Shown here: positions 1 to 6,853 of the stretch, in pieces
Layout: every line of letters starts with the position of its first letter
Position numbering within the stretch: position 1 is the stretch's first letter
Origin: Halovulum sp039180525
GTDB taxonomy: Bacteria; Pseudomonadota; Alphaproteobacteria; Rhodobacterales; Rhodobacteraceae
Length of the DNA: 12,981 nucleotides
Assembly: GCA_039180525.1 (NCBI GenBank)
Contig: JBCDDF010000069.1
Span: 1 to 12,981, forward strand
Direction: 5' to 3'
Translations under genes and position numbers: made by a program
The notes under the pieces: generated by a model
What the model was told of the DNA's origin: nothing
The model's database searches: none
Seen by the model: the letters and a program-made list of their open reading frames with translations, nothing else

Positions 1-1
1 C

Positions 2-1177
<1,176 letters not shown>

Positions 1178-1185
1178 ACAATCCC

Positions 1186-1212
1186 GTAGGATGGGGCTGG
1201 GCCCCATCCTAC
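1186..1212. terminator. Perfect 12-bp palindrome after tuf
   Basis: The arms GTAGGATGGGGC (1186-1197) and GCCCCATCCTAC (1201-1212) are exact reverse complements around a 3-base loop. The element begins 8 bases after the tuf stop codon, so it can form a stable RNA hairpin ending the tuf message or protecting its 3' end. There is no T-run behind it, so it is not a textbook intrinsic terminator. Being symmetrical, it may instead be a dispersed palindromic repeat. It contains the ATG at 1191 that would be the longest start for the next gene. Confidence 0.6.
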
Positions 1213-1229
1213 AGACGCGGACGCGCCCG

Positions 1230-1973
1230 GTGAGCGATGGCTGGCGGGGCGAGACGGTGACGCTAAGCGGCGTGACCATGCCGCTCGACACCGATCTGAT
1301 GCGCGGCGGCGTGCTGACCGCGATGCGCGACGGCAGCTATGAACGTGGCGAGGTGACTGCGCTCGCCGCCCTTTTGAAGCCCGGCGACCGGGTGCTCGAT
1401 CTGGGCTCCGGCTTCGGGCTGACCGCGACATTCGCCGCGAAGTCGGCCGGCGTGGACAGGGTGGTCACCTTCGACGCCAACCCCCGTGTCGCACCGCATC
1501 TGGCCCGGATGCAGGCGCTGAACGGTGTCGCCTTCGAGGCGCGTCAGGGCGTGCTGATCCCGGGCCGGCGCGCGGGCACGCGGCGGTTTTTCCTCCGGCC
1601 GCTGATCTGGGGATCGTCGCTGTCGGACCAGGCCGCCATCGCCGGCACGCCGGTCGAGGTTCTGGCCCATCCCGCCGCCCCGCTGATGCACGATCTGCGC
1701 CCCAGCCTGATTTCCTGCGACATTGAGGGTGCCGAGGTCGATCTGCTGCCGCGGCTCGACCTGTCGGGCGTGCGCGCGCTGGTGATCGAACAGCACCCGC
1801 AGGTCGTGGGCGCGCGCGCGCTGGGTGCGTTGCGTGCGCATTTGCGCCGCGCGGGCTTCGCCCCACGCCCCGATCTGGCGCATGACGACGTGGAGGCCTA
1901 TGTCCGCGCTGCGCCGGCAGCCCGGCCGCTGCGGTTGGCCTGGGCCTTGCGTCGCGCTGTCACGCCGCGCTAG
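1230..1973 (+). CDS. FkbM-family SAM-dependent methyltransferase
   Basis: A class I methyltransferase of the FkbM type, a family that methylates hydroxyl groups on small molecules, sugars or glycolipids; the substrate here cannot be told. From the chosen GTG it is 247 residues. The SAM-binding motif I VLDLGSGFG is at residues 55-63, with an acidic residue closing the second strand (VVTFDAN), and the family hallmark CDIEGAE is at 163-169 followed by an IEQHP segment. The frame is open back to an ATG at 1191, but that codon lies inside the palindrome after tuf, so GTG 1230 is preferred; ATG 1278 is a further option. None has a strong ribosome binding site. It lies 11 bases upstream of the ABC permease on the same strand, suggesting one message. 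No signal peptide or membrane segment is seen, so it is probably cytoplasmic. Confidence 0.8.
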   Translation: MSDGWRGETVTLSGVTMPLDTDLMRGGVLTAMRDGSYERGEVTALAALLKPGDRVLDLGSGFGLTATFAAKSAGVDRVVTFDANPRVAPHLARMQALNGVAFEARQGVLIPGRRAGTRRFFLRPLIWGSSLSDQAAIAGTPVEVLAHPAAPLMHDLRPSLISCDIEGAEVDLLPRLDLSGVRALVIEQHPQVVGARALGALRAHLRRAGFAPRPDLAHDDVEAYVRAAPAARPLRLAWALRRAVTPR

Positions 1974-1984
1974 GCCCGCCGGCG

Positions 1985-3664
1985 ATGAACCCGAAGCGCA
2001 CGATCCAGACCCCACGCCGCGCCGGTCCGCGGCTCGATCCACTGTCCGTCGCTACGCTGGCCATAGCCTGCCTTTGCGCGTTGCCGATGGGTGCGGTGGT
2101 GCTGGCGGCGCTGTCGGGCGACACGCAGACCGTCGCCGATCTGTGGGCGACCGTGCTGCCGCGGTATGTATGGGCGACACTGGCGCTAGTGGTGCTGGTG
2201 GGCGCCGGCAGTCTGGTCATCGGCACCGGTACCGCCTGGCTCGTGACAATGGCCGATTTTCCGGGCCGGCGTCTGTTCGAAGTGGCGCTGGTGCTTCCAT
2301 TGGCCTTTCCGGCATACGTCCTGGCATATGCGTATACCCATCTGTTGGACCATCCCGGCATTGTCCAAACCACGCTGCGCGATCTGACCGGCTGGGGTCC
2401 GCGCGACTACTGGTTCCCCGAGATCCGTTCGCTGGGCGGCGCGGCGGCGATGCTGACCCTGGTGCTTTACCCTTATGTCTACCTGCTGGCGCGGGCGGCG
2501 TTTCTGGGTCAGAGCGCGGCCACGTTCCAGGCCGCACGCGCGCTGGGCCGCACACCGACCCAGGCGTTCTTCGCCGTCGCCCTGCCGATGGCGCGGCCGG
2601 CGATCGCGGCGGGGGTGCTGCTGGCGGCGATGGAGACGATCGCGGATTTCGGCACGGTGTCCTATTTCGGCGTCCAGACCTTCGCCACCGGCATCTATAC
2701 CAGTTGGATTTCCATGGGCGATCGGGTGGCGGCGGCGCAACTGGCGCTGGGCCTGCTGGCATTCGCGCTGCTTCTGGCGATCATCGAACGCCTCAATCGC
2801 GGCGACGCGCGCTACACGGCCGGTCAGCGGCAGGAGGCGCTGGCGCGTATGCCGTTGACCGGCACCCGCGCCGGCGCGGCGGCGCTGGCCTGCACGCTGC
2901 CGGTGGCGTTCGGGGTCGTGATCCCGGTGTTGGCGCTTGGTGTGATGGCGCAGGGGTCCGAGCAGAACCTGATGAGCGACCGCTATCTGGGCTTCATCCG
3001 CAACTCGCTGACCCTGGCGGGGGTGACCGCACTGGTCACGGTGGCGGCCGCGGTGATCCTGGGCTCGAACAAGCGGATCCGGCGCGGTATCGGCGCGGCC
3101 TGGCCCGTCTATCTGGCCCGCTTGGGCTATGCGGTGCCGGGCGGGGTGATCGCGGTGGGTCTGCTGGTGCCCTTCGCGGCCTTCGACAACGCGGTCGATG
3201 CGTTTATGCGCGCCCGTTTCGACATTTCAACCGGGCTGTTGCTAACCGGGTCGATCTGGCTGCTGGTCGGCGCCTATATGATCCGCTTCCTGGCCGCGGC
3301 GCTGGGTGCCTATGAGGGCGGGATCGCCCAGGTGGGGCCGAACCTGGATGCGGCGGCGCGGGTTTTGGGCCGGGGGGTGCTGGGGACCGTGCGGCGGGTG
3401 CATCTGCCCATTCTGACGCCCAGCTTGATGACGGCGGCGCTGATCGTCTTTGTCGATGTGATGAAGGAGTTGCCGGCGACGCTGATCATGCGGCCGTTCA
3501 ATTTCGACACGCTGGCGGTCCAGGCGCATCGCCTGGCCGCGGACGAGCGGCTGGAAGGGGCGGCGGTGCCCAGCCTGGTGATCGCCGCGCTGGGTCTGGT
3601 GCCCGTGATCCTGCTGTGCCGGCGCATCGCGCGGCCGGGAGAGGCCCGCGCGGTGGCCGCCTAA
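1985..3664 (+). CDS. Fe(3+)-type ABC transporter permease (FbpB/SfuB-like)
   Basis: An inner-membrane permease of 559 residues in which two transport domains are fused in one chain, the usual arrangement of the FbpB/SfuB ferric-iron permeases. About twelve hydrophobic segments are visible. Each half carries the cytoplasmic EAA loop that contacts the ATPase: AARALGRTPTQAF beginning near residue 183, and AARVLGRGVLGTV beginning near 457, both followed by a LPM/LPI motif. Conserved family strings such as LPLAFPAYVLAY and DVMKELPATLIMRPF are present. It starts 11 bases after the methyltransferase stop. No gene for the ATP-binding subunit or the periplasmic binding protein lies in the window, so it must pair with subunits encoded elsewhere or be a remnant of a broken operon. 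The thiamine permease ThiP has the same layout and is the main alternative; iron fits the motifs better. Confidence 0.85.
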   Translation: MNPKRTIQTPRRAGPRLDPLSVATLAIACLCALPMGAVVLAALSGDTQTVADLWATVLPRYVWATLALVVLVGAGSLVIGTGTAWLVTMADFPGRRLFEVALVLPLAFPAYVLAYAYTHLLDHPGIVQTTLRDLTGWGPRDYWFPEIRSLGGAAAMLTLVLYPYVYLLARAAFLGQSAATFQAARALGRTPTQAFFAVALPMARPAIAAGVLLAAMETIADFGTVSYFGVQTFATGIYTSWISMGDRVAAAQLALGLLAFALLLAIIERLNRGDARYTAGQRQEALARMPLTGTRAGAAALACTLPVAFGVVIPVLALGVMAQGSEQNLMSDRYLGFIRNSLTLAGVTALVTVAAAVILGSNKRIRRGIGAAWPVYLARLGYAVPGGVIAVGLLVPFAAFDNAVDAFMRARFDISTGLLLTGSIWLLVGAYMIRFLAAALGAYEGGIAQVGPNLDAAARVLGRGVLGTVRRVHLPILTPSLMTAALIVFVDVMKELPATLIMRPFNFDTLAVQAHRLAADERLEGAAVPSLVIAALGLVPVILLCRRIARPGEARAVAA

Positions 3665-3671
3665 TCGCCGC

Positions 3672-3989
3672 CTAACTGCCGCCGCAACAGGCGCGCAGGC
3701 GGGCATCACCCCGGCAGCAATCCTCGACCAGATAGGCCACCAGTTTCCCTACGGCGTCGAATTCAACGCGGTAGACCATGCGCCGTGACTGTCGCATTGC
3801 GACGATCAGCCCGGCGCCCGACAGCGCCGACAGGTGAAACGACGCACGCGACGATGCGGCCCCAACTGCCGCGCCGATCTCTCCGGCGCTGGCGCCGGCC
3901 GGTCCCTCGATCACCAGAAACCGAAGAATGCGCAGGCGGGTAGGCTCGGCCAGTGCGGCGAAGGCGGCTATCGCTTGACTCTCGTCCAT
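3672..3989 (-). CDS. arsR: ArsR-family metalloregulator with C-terminal cysteine pairs
   Basis: A 105-residue winged-helix repressor of the ArsR/SmtB family. The N-terminus has the family signature FAALAEPTRLRILRFL (residues 10-25), followed by the recognition-helix region SSRASFHLSALSGAGLI (46-62) and the beta-wing RQSRRMVYRVE. The C-terminus carries C91-C92 and C101-C102, resembling the C-terminal As(III) site of the Acidithiobacillus ferrooxidans type of ArsR (a Cys-Cys pair plus one later Cys), rather than the alpha-3 CxC site of the E. coli type. The sensed metalloid is therefore inferred to be arsenite or antimonite. It is divergent from the DUF6428-like gene and converges on the permease with only 7 bases between stops. 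No clear ribosome binding site precedes the ATG. No arsC, arsB, ACR3 or arsH gene is present in the window. Confidence 0.85.
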   Translation of the reverse strand: MDESQAIAAFAALAEPTRLRILRFLVIEGPAGASAGEIGAAVGAASSRASFHLSALSGAGLIVAMRQSRRMVYRVEFDAVGKLVAYLVEDCCRGDARLRACCGGS

Positions 3990-3992
3990 ATT

Positions 3993-4014
3993 TCAATAAT
4001 TCTTGAGATATTGA
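3993..4014. promoter_or_regulatory. Probable ArsR operator (inverted repeat)
   Basis: TCAATA (3993-3998) and TATTGA (4009-4014) form an inverted repeat with a 10-base spacer, in an AT-rich stretch between the divergent arsR and DUF6428-like genes that contrasts with the GC-rich surroundings. The arms can be stretched outward with a mismatch. ArsR-family repressors typically bind AT-rich interrupted dyads in such gaps, so repression of both genes is inferred. The right part overlaps the best -35 box of the rightward promoter. Confidence 0.6.
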
Positions 4015-4031
4015 GAAAACGTAGGTATACC
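4003..4031 (+). promoter_or_regulatory. Candidate promoter for the DUF6428-like gene
   Basis: TTGAGA (4003-4008) and TATACC (4026-4031) are spaced by 17 bases and resemble sigma-70-type -35 and -10 boxes. The -35 box lies inside the proposed ArsR operator, which fits repression by promoter occlusion. The -10 box ends 2 bases before the GTG at 4034, so transcription would start inside the assumed coding region; either translation begins later (ATG 4076) or these are not the real boxes. Confidence 0.35.
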
Positions 4032-4033
4032 CC

Positions 4034-4474
4034 GTGCCAAAGACGCCGCCAACCCTCCGCGATCTGTCCGATCTGATGGCGGTTCACGACCCTGCCGCCC
4101 CGCTGCGCTTTAAGACCGAAGACGGGCCGATGGGCCCGGGCACGCACATTACCGAGTTCAAGCATGCCAGCATCGCCAGCATTGATTGCGGCGGCCGGAC
4201 CGATGCCTGGTCGGAAACGGTGATGCAGCTTTTGGATCGTCGGACCGGCGTCGCGATGCCGGTGGGCCGGTTCCGCAAGATCGCCGCGCACAGCATGGCG
4301 CGGATCCCCGGGCTGGGCGATACGCCGCTTGTCGCCGAAGGCGCGCCGGGCAATGGTGGCATGCGGCGCTATCACCCAAAAGATCTGGCGCAGGAAGGGC
4401 AGGCGGTCGTGCTGCATCTGGCTGCGGCCCGGGCCGCGTGCAAGCCGGCGCTGGCCTCTGGGTGTTGCGGCTGA
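4034..4474 (+). CDS. DUF6428-like small cysteine-ended protein, partner of ArsR
   Basis: A 146-residue soluble protein that I recognise by overall pattern as the DUF6428 type, found beside arsR in Rhodobacterales; its function is unknown. Visible features are an N-terminal short helix (TLRDLSDLM), the block FKTEDGPMGPGTHITEFK at 26-43, a conserved DCGGRTD segment with C52, a QLLD strand, and a C-terminal tail with C136, C144 and C145 ending in GCCG. The cysteine pair at the end mirrors the cysteine pairs at the end of the neighbouring ArsR, suggesting metalloid or metal binding (inference). It starts 44 bases from arsR across the shared operator. GTG 4034 is chosen because the conserved region needs the N-terminal helix; ATG 4076 is an alternative if the promoter boxes at 4003-4031 are real. 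No signal peptide is seen. Confidence 0.7.
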   Translation: MPKTPPTLRDLSDLMAVHDPAAPLRFKTEDGPMGPGTHITEFKHASIASIDCGGRTDAWSETVMQLLDRRTGVAMPVGRFRKIAAHSMARIPGLGDTPLVAEGAPGNGGMRRYHPKDLAQEGQAVVLHLAAARAACKPALASGCCG

Positions 4475-4480
4475 CCCGGC

Positions 4481-4494
4481 TCACGGCGCCGTGA
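4481..4494. repeat. 14-bp perfect palindrome after the DUF6428-like gene
   Basis: TCACGGCGCCGTGA is self-complementary over 14 bases and starts 6 bases after the stop codon. As a loopless dyad it would fold less well than a hairpin with a loop, and no T-run follows. It could be a protein-binding site or a weak transcription end. Confidence 0.4.
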
Positions 4495-4508
4495 TCCCGC
4501 TGCGCGCG

Positions 4509-4540
4509 CCCCGCGGGCCGGCCCGGTCCCGCCCGCGGGG
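4509..4540. repeat. GC-rich stem-loop upstream of tRNA-Trp
   Basis: CCCCGCGGGC (4509-4518) and GCCCGCGGGG (4531-4540) are exact reverse complements separated by 12 bases. They make a very stable hairpin in the 174-base gap between the DUF6428-like gene and tRNA-Trp. No T-run follows, so an intrinsic terminator is possible but unproven; it may isolate the tRNA gene from upstream transcription. The rest of this gap shows no convincing gene. Confidence 0.45.
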
Positions 4541-4648
4541 GATTGCGGCGCGCGCGCGGGGGCGCTAAGCACAGCGACGCGACGGCGCGCCCGGCAGCGG
4601 TGCGGTCCCGGAACAGATCTCCGGAAAACCGTATCCCGCCAAAGGCAT

Positions 4649-4724
4649 AGGGGTGTAGCTCAGTTGGTAGAGCATCGGTCTCCAAAACCGAGGGTCGGGG
4701 GTTCGAGCCCCTCCGCCCCTGCCA
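4649..4724 (+). tRNA. tRNA-Trp (CCA anticodon)
   Basis: A full 76-base cloverleaf can be folded by eye. The acceptor stem is AGGGGTG (4649-4655) with CGCCCCT (4714-4720), containing one G-U pair. The D arm is GCTC/GAGC (4658-4661, 4670-4673) with loop AGTTGGTA. The anticodon stem is TCGGT/ACCGA (4675-4679, 4687-4691) with loop CTCCAAA, so the anticodon is CCA at 4682-4684. The T arm is GGGGG/CCCTC with loop TTCGAGC. The discriminator is G and the 3' CCA is encoded at 4722-4724. In related bacteria tRNA-Trp commonly lies just after tuf and before secE-nusG; here 3.4 kb separates it from tuf and no secE follows. Confidence 0.97.
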
Positions 4725-4748
4725 CGCCGCCGCAGGATCGTATACCGG

Positions 4749-4833
4749 GCCGGCGGGCGGTGCGCATGCACGCTCCGCGCCCGGGTGCCGTCACAGTGTG
4801 AAACGCGAAGTGACGGCCCGCGGGCCCGCCGGC
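4749..4833. repeat. Nested inverted repeats downstream of tRNA-Trp
   Basis: An outer repeat GCCGGCGGGC (4749-4758) / GCCCGCCGGC (4824-4833) encloses an inner one GCCGTCAC (4787-4794) / GTGACGGC (4810-4817). Both are exact. The inner stem with a 15-base loop may end the tRNA transcript or act as a control element for the OmpA-family gene that begins 69 bases after the outer arm. There is no T-run, and the role is unknown. Confidence 0.4.
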
Positions 4834-4835
4834 TG

Positions 4836-4865
4836 TTGCCCCAACCGGGCTGACGCCCTCATATA
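4836..4865 (+). promoter_or_regulatory. Weak candidate promoter for the OmpA-family gene
   Basis: TTGCCC (4836-4841) and CATATA (4860-4865) are separated by 18 bases and lie 37 bases before the start codon. The -35 box is a partial match and the -10 box is the only AT-rich hexamer nearby. This is a weak call from spacing and composition alone. Confidence 0.25.
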
Positions 4866-4902
4866 GGCCGCCAAAGGCAAGGTCACGGCAGAGGGCAGAA
4901 CC

Positions 4903-6741
4903 ATGGCGCGTTCGATCCGCAATTCCGCAACCGCATTTACGGTTTCCTTCGCATTGCTGATGCCGCACGCGCCGATGGCGCAGGGCGTCGAGGGCCGCAT
5001 CACCAACGAGATGTTGCGCAATATCTGCGAGGCACAGCCCGAGCGCTGTCCGAACGGCATCAAGGGGTTGCGCGAGGAATTGCGCGCCGAACGCCGGGCA
5101 AAGCGCGAAGCGGCCAAGGCCGCCGCCGAACAGGAAGCCCGGCGCGAGGCGCGTCGCGAAGAGCGTCGCAAGGCACGTGAGGCCGCCGAAGCCGCCGCTG
5201 CCGAAGCCGCCGCCGCCGAGGAGGCCCGCAAAGCAGCCCGCCGCGAAGAGCGGCGCAAGGCCCGGGAAGCCGAAGCGCAGGAAGCCGCCCGCGAGGCCGC
5301 GCGCCGGGAAGAGCGGCGCAAGGCGCGCGAAGCGGCCGAGACCGAAGCGGCCGCCGCCGAGCGCCGGGCCGAACGCCGTAAAGAACGGGAGGCCGCCGCT
5401 GCCGCGGCGGCGGAAGAGGCCCGCCGTGCCGCGCGCCGGGACGCCCGGGAGGCCGAAGCGGCCCGCGCCGCGGCGACCGACGACCGCGCGGCGACCCGCG
5501 CCGCCCGCAATGCCCGCGGCGCGGCTGCGCTTGAACAGGCTCAGAAGGATGTCCGCGTCGCTGAGCGGGCGCTTGCGCGTGCCCGCAGCAACGGCGCCAC
5601 CGATGCCGAATTGCGCCGGCTGCGCCGCGCCGCGCGGGAGGCGAATGCAGAGGTCGAGCGCCTGCAGCAGAACGCCGTGCAGCGTGCCGCGCGTCAAGCC
5701 GAGCGCGCCGAACGTCGCCGCCAGCGCGAATCTGCCGCCGCTTTGGCGGCGGAAAGCGCCGACGAAGGCACCATCGAATCCGAAAAGATAACCACCGCAA
5801 ACAGCCGATCCAGCCGCGAAGAACGGGCCAGCCGCCGCGACAACGGCAACGATTTGCTGAAGATCCTGGGCGCTGCCGCCGCCGGGTTCGCGGTGGGCAA
5901 GCTGCTCGACAATGGCGACCGCGTCGTCCAGCAGCAGGATGACCGGGTGGTGGTGCAGCGCGACGGGCAATTGGTCGTCCTGAAGGACGAAAACGCCCTG
6001 CTGCGTCAGCCCGGCAACCAGTTCCGCACCCAGACCTTCACCGATGGCTCGACCCGCCAAGTGGTTTTGAAGCCCGACGGCTCGCAAGTCGTCACCGTGC
6101 GCGCCAGCGACGGCAGCATCCTGCGCCGCAGCCGCATCCGCCCCGACGGGCTGGAGATCGTGCTGATCGACGAGACCACGGCGCGCGCCGAACCGATCGA
6201 GATCTCCGAACTGCCGCCGCAGCGGATCACGCGCGAGGTGGACTATTCCCGCGACACCGACCGCGCCGCCTTGCGCCGCGCGTTGCGCGACGCCGATCTG
6301 AGCGCCGGTTTCAGCGGCTACTCGTTGCGCCAGATCCGCACGCTGCGCGAGGTGCGCGAGTTGGTGCCGCCGATCGAATTGACCAACATCACTTTCGACA
6401 CGGGCTCGGCCGTGATCCGGGTCGAACAGGCCGCGACCCTGTCGGCCCTGGGCAACGAACTGGCGGCGTTAATTGCAGAAGACCCCGACGAGATCTTTCT
6501 GATCGAGGGCCATACCGACAGTGTGGGCAGCGAGATCACCAATCTGACCCTATCCGACCGGCGGGCGGAAAGCGTGGCGCTGGCCCTGGCCGAATACTAT
6601 GGCGTGCCGCCGGAAAACCTGATCGTGCAAGGCTATGGCGAGCAACACCTGAAAATACCGGCGCAGGGCGACATCCGCCAGAACCGCCGTGCCACGGTGC
6701 GCCGGATCACGCCCCTGTTGCGGACCGTGGCGCTGCAATAG
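4903..6741 (+). CDS. Secreted OmpA-family peptidoglycan-binding protein with a long Arg/Glu/Ala helix
   Basis: A 612-residue envelope protein. It starts with a Sec signal peptide (hydrophobic core TAFTVSFALLM, likely cleavage after APMA near residue 26). Residues about 58-290 are almost only Ala, Arg, Glu and Lys, predicted to form a long helix or coiled coil. This region includes three exact copies of ARREERRKAREA, starting at residues 83, 112 and 133. A short glycine-zipper-like segment LGAAAAGFAVGKLL (322-335) follows, then beta-rich sequence with D-G turns (about 336-440). Last is an OmpA C-terminal domain with ITFDTGS (496-502), HTD (537-539), LSDRR (550-554) and NRR (594-596), the residues that hold peptidoglycan. 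GAGGG at 4891-4895 lies 7 bases before the ATG and supports this start. It probably tethers the envelope to the cell wall; the helix may span the periplasm. A strong terminator follows. The protein's partner is unknown. Confidence 0.88.
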   Translation: MARSIRNSATAFTVSFALLMPHAPMAQGVEGRITNEMLRNICEAQPERCPNGIKGLREELRAERRAKREAAKAAAEQEARREARREERRKAREAAEAAAAEAAAAEEARKAARREERRKAREAEAQEAAREAARREERRKAREAAETEAAAAERRAERRKEREAAAAAAAEEARRAARRDAREAEAARAAATDDRAATRAARNARGAAALEQAQKDVRVAERALARARSNGATDAELRRLRRAAREANAEVERLQQNAVQRAARQAERAERRRQRESAAALAAESADEGTIESEKITTANSRSSREERASRRDNGNDLLKILGAAAAGFAVGKLLDNGDRVVQQQDDRVVVQRDGQLVVLKDENALLRQPGNQFRTQTFTDGSTRQVVLKPDGSQVVTVRASDGSILRRSRIRPDGLEIVLIDETTARAEPIEISELPPQRITREVDYSRDTDRAALRRALRDADLSAGFSGYSLRQIRTLREVRELVPPIELTNITFDTGSAVIRVEQAATLSALGNELAALIAEDPDEIFLIEGHTDSVGSEITNLTLSDRRAESVALALAEYYGVPPENLIVQGYGEQHLKIPAQGDIRQNRRATVRRITPLLRTVALQ

Positions 6742-6791
6742 GCGGCGTTGCAGGTCCACCACACCGAAACCGTGATCTGAGAACGGGTTTT

Positions 6792-6821
6792 GCGGGCCGG
6801 CGACGGCCCGCTACGCTTTTT
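6792..6821 (+). terminator. Rho-independent terminator with GNRA loop
   Basis: The stem GCGGGCCG (6792-6799) / CGGCCCGC (6804-6811) is exact over 8 GC pairs and closes a GCGA tetraloop of the stable GNRA type. A run of five T follows at 6817-6821 after five intervening bases. It lies 50 bases after the stop of the OmpA-family gene and should end that message, making the TPR gene a separate unit. Confidence 0.65.
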
Positions 6822-6841
6822 GCGGGGGCGAATCGAGCGAA

Positions 6842-6846
6842 GAGGA
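6842..6846 (+). promoter_or_regulatory. Ribosome binding site deciding the TTG start of the TPR gene
   Basis: GAGGA lies 7 bases before TTG 6854 and 16 bases before GTG 6863, so it favours the rare TTG start and the full signal peptide. Confidence 0.5.
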
Positions 6847-6853
6847 CGGATCC

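Noticed and set aside
1825..3315. Open plus-strand frame of 496 codons overlapping the methyltransferase and the permease
   Set aside because: Its translation is rich in Arg, Gly and Ala with no motif, while the permease in the other frame has membrane segments and EAA loops. It is a high-GC shadow frame.
3672..3989. The regulator as a zinc or cadmium sensor (SmtB/CadC) instead of an arsenic sensor
   Set aside because: The histidine/aspartate alpha-5 site of SmtB is not seen and the C-terminal cysteine pairs fit the As(III) type better. It is not excluded experimentally.
4649..4724. tRNA-Trp as an integrated-element attachment site
   Set aside because: No integrase gene and no second copy of the tRNA 3' end were seen in the window, so an att site cannot be supported, although the locus is rearranged.
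5149..5334. Repeated DNA inside the OmpA-family gene as a CRISPR-like or VNTR array
   Set aside because: The repeats encode the same 12 residues with differing codons and irregular spacing (29 and 21 residues); there are no unique spacers, so it is a protein repeat.
4660..6087. Long open frame on the minus strand (475 codons) running from inside tRNA-Trp through the OmpA-family gene
   Set aside because: It is opposite a clear signal-peptide protein and its end is the reverse of the tRNA, giving the GLEPPTLGFGDRCS-like tail that is a familiar false protein from antisense tRNA. It exists because GC-rich Ala/Arg/Glu codons leave few stops.
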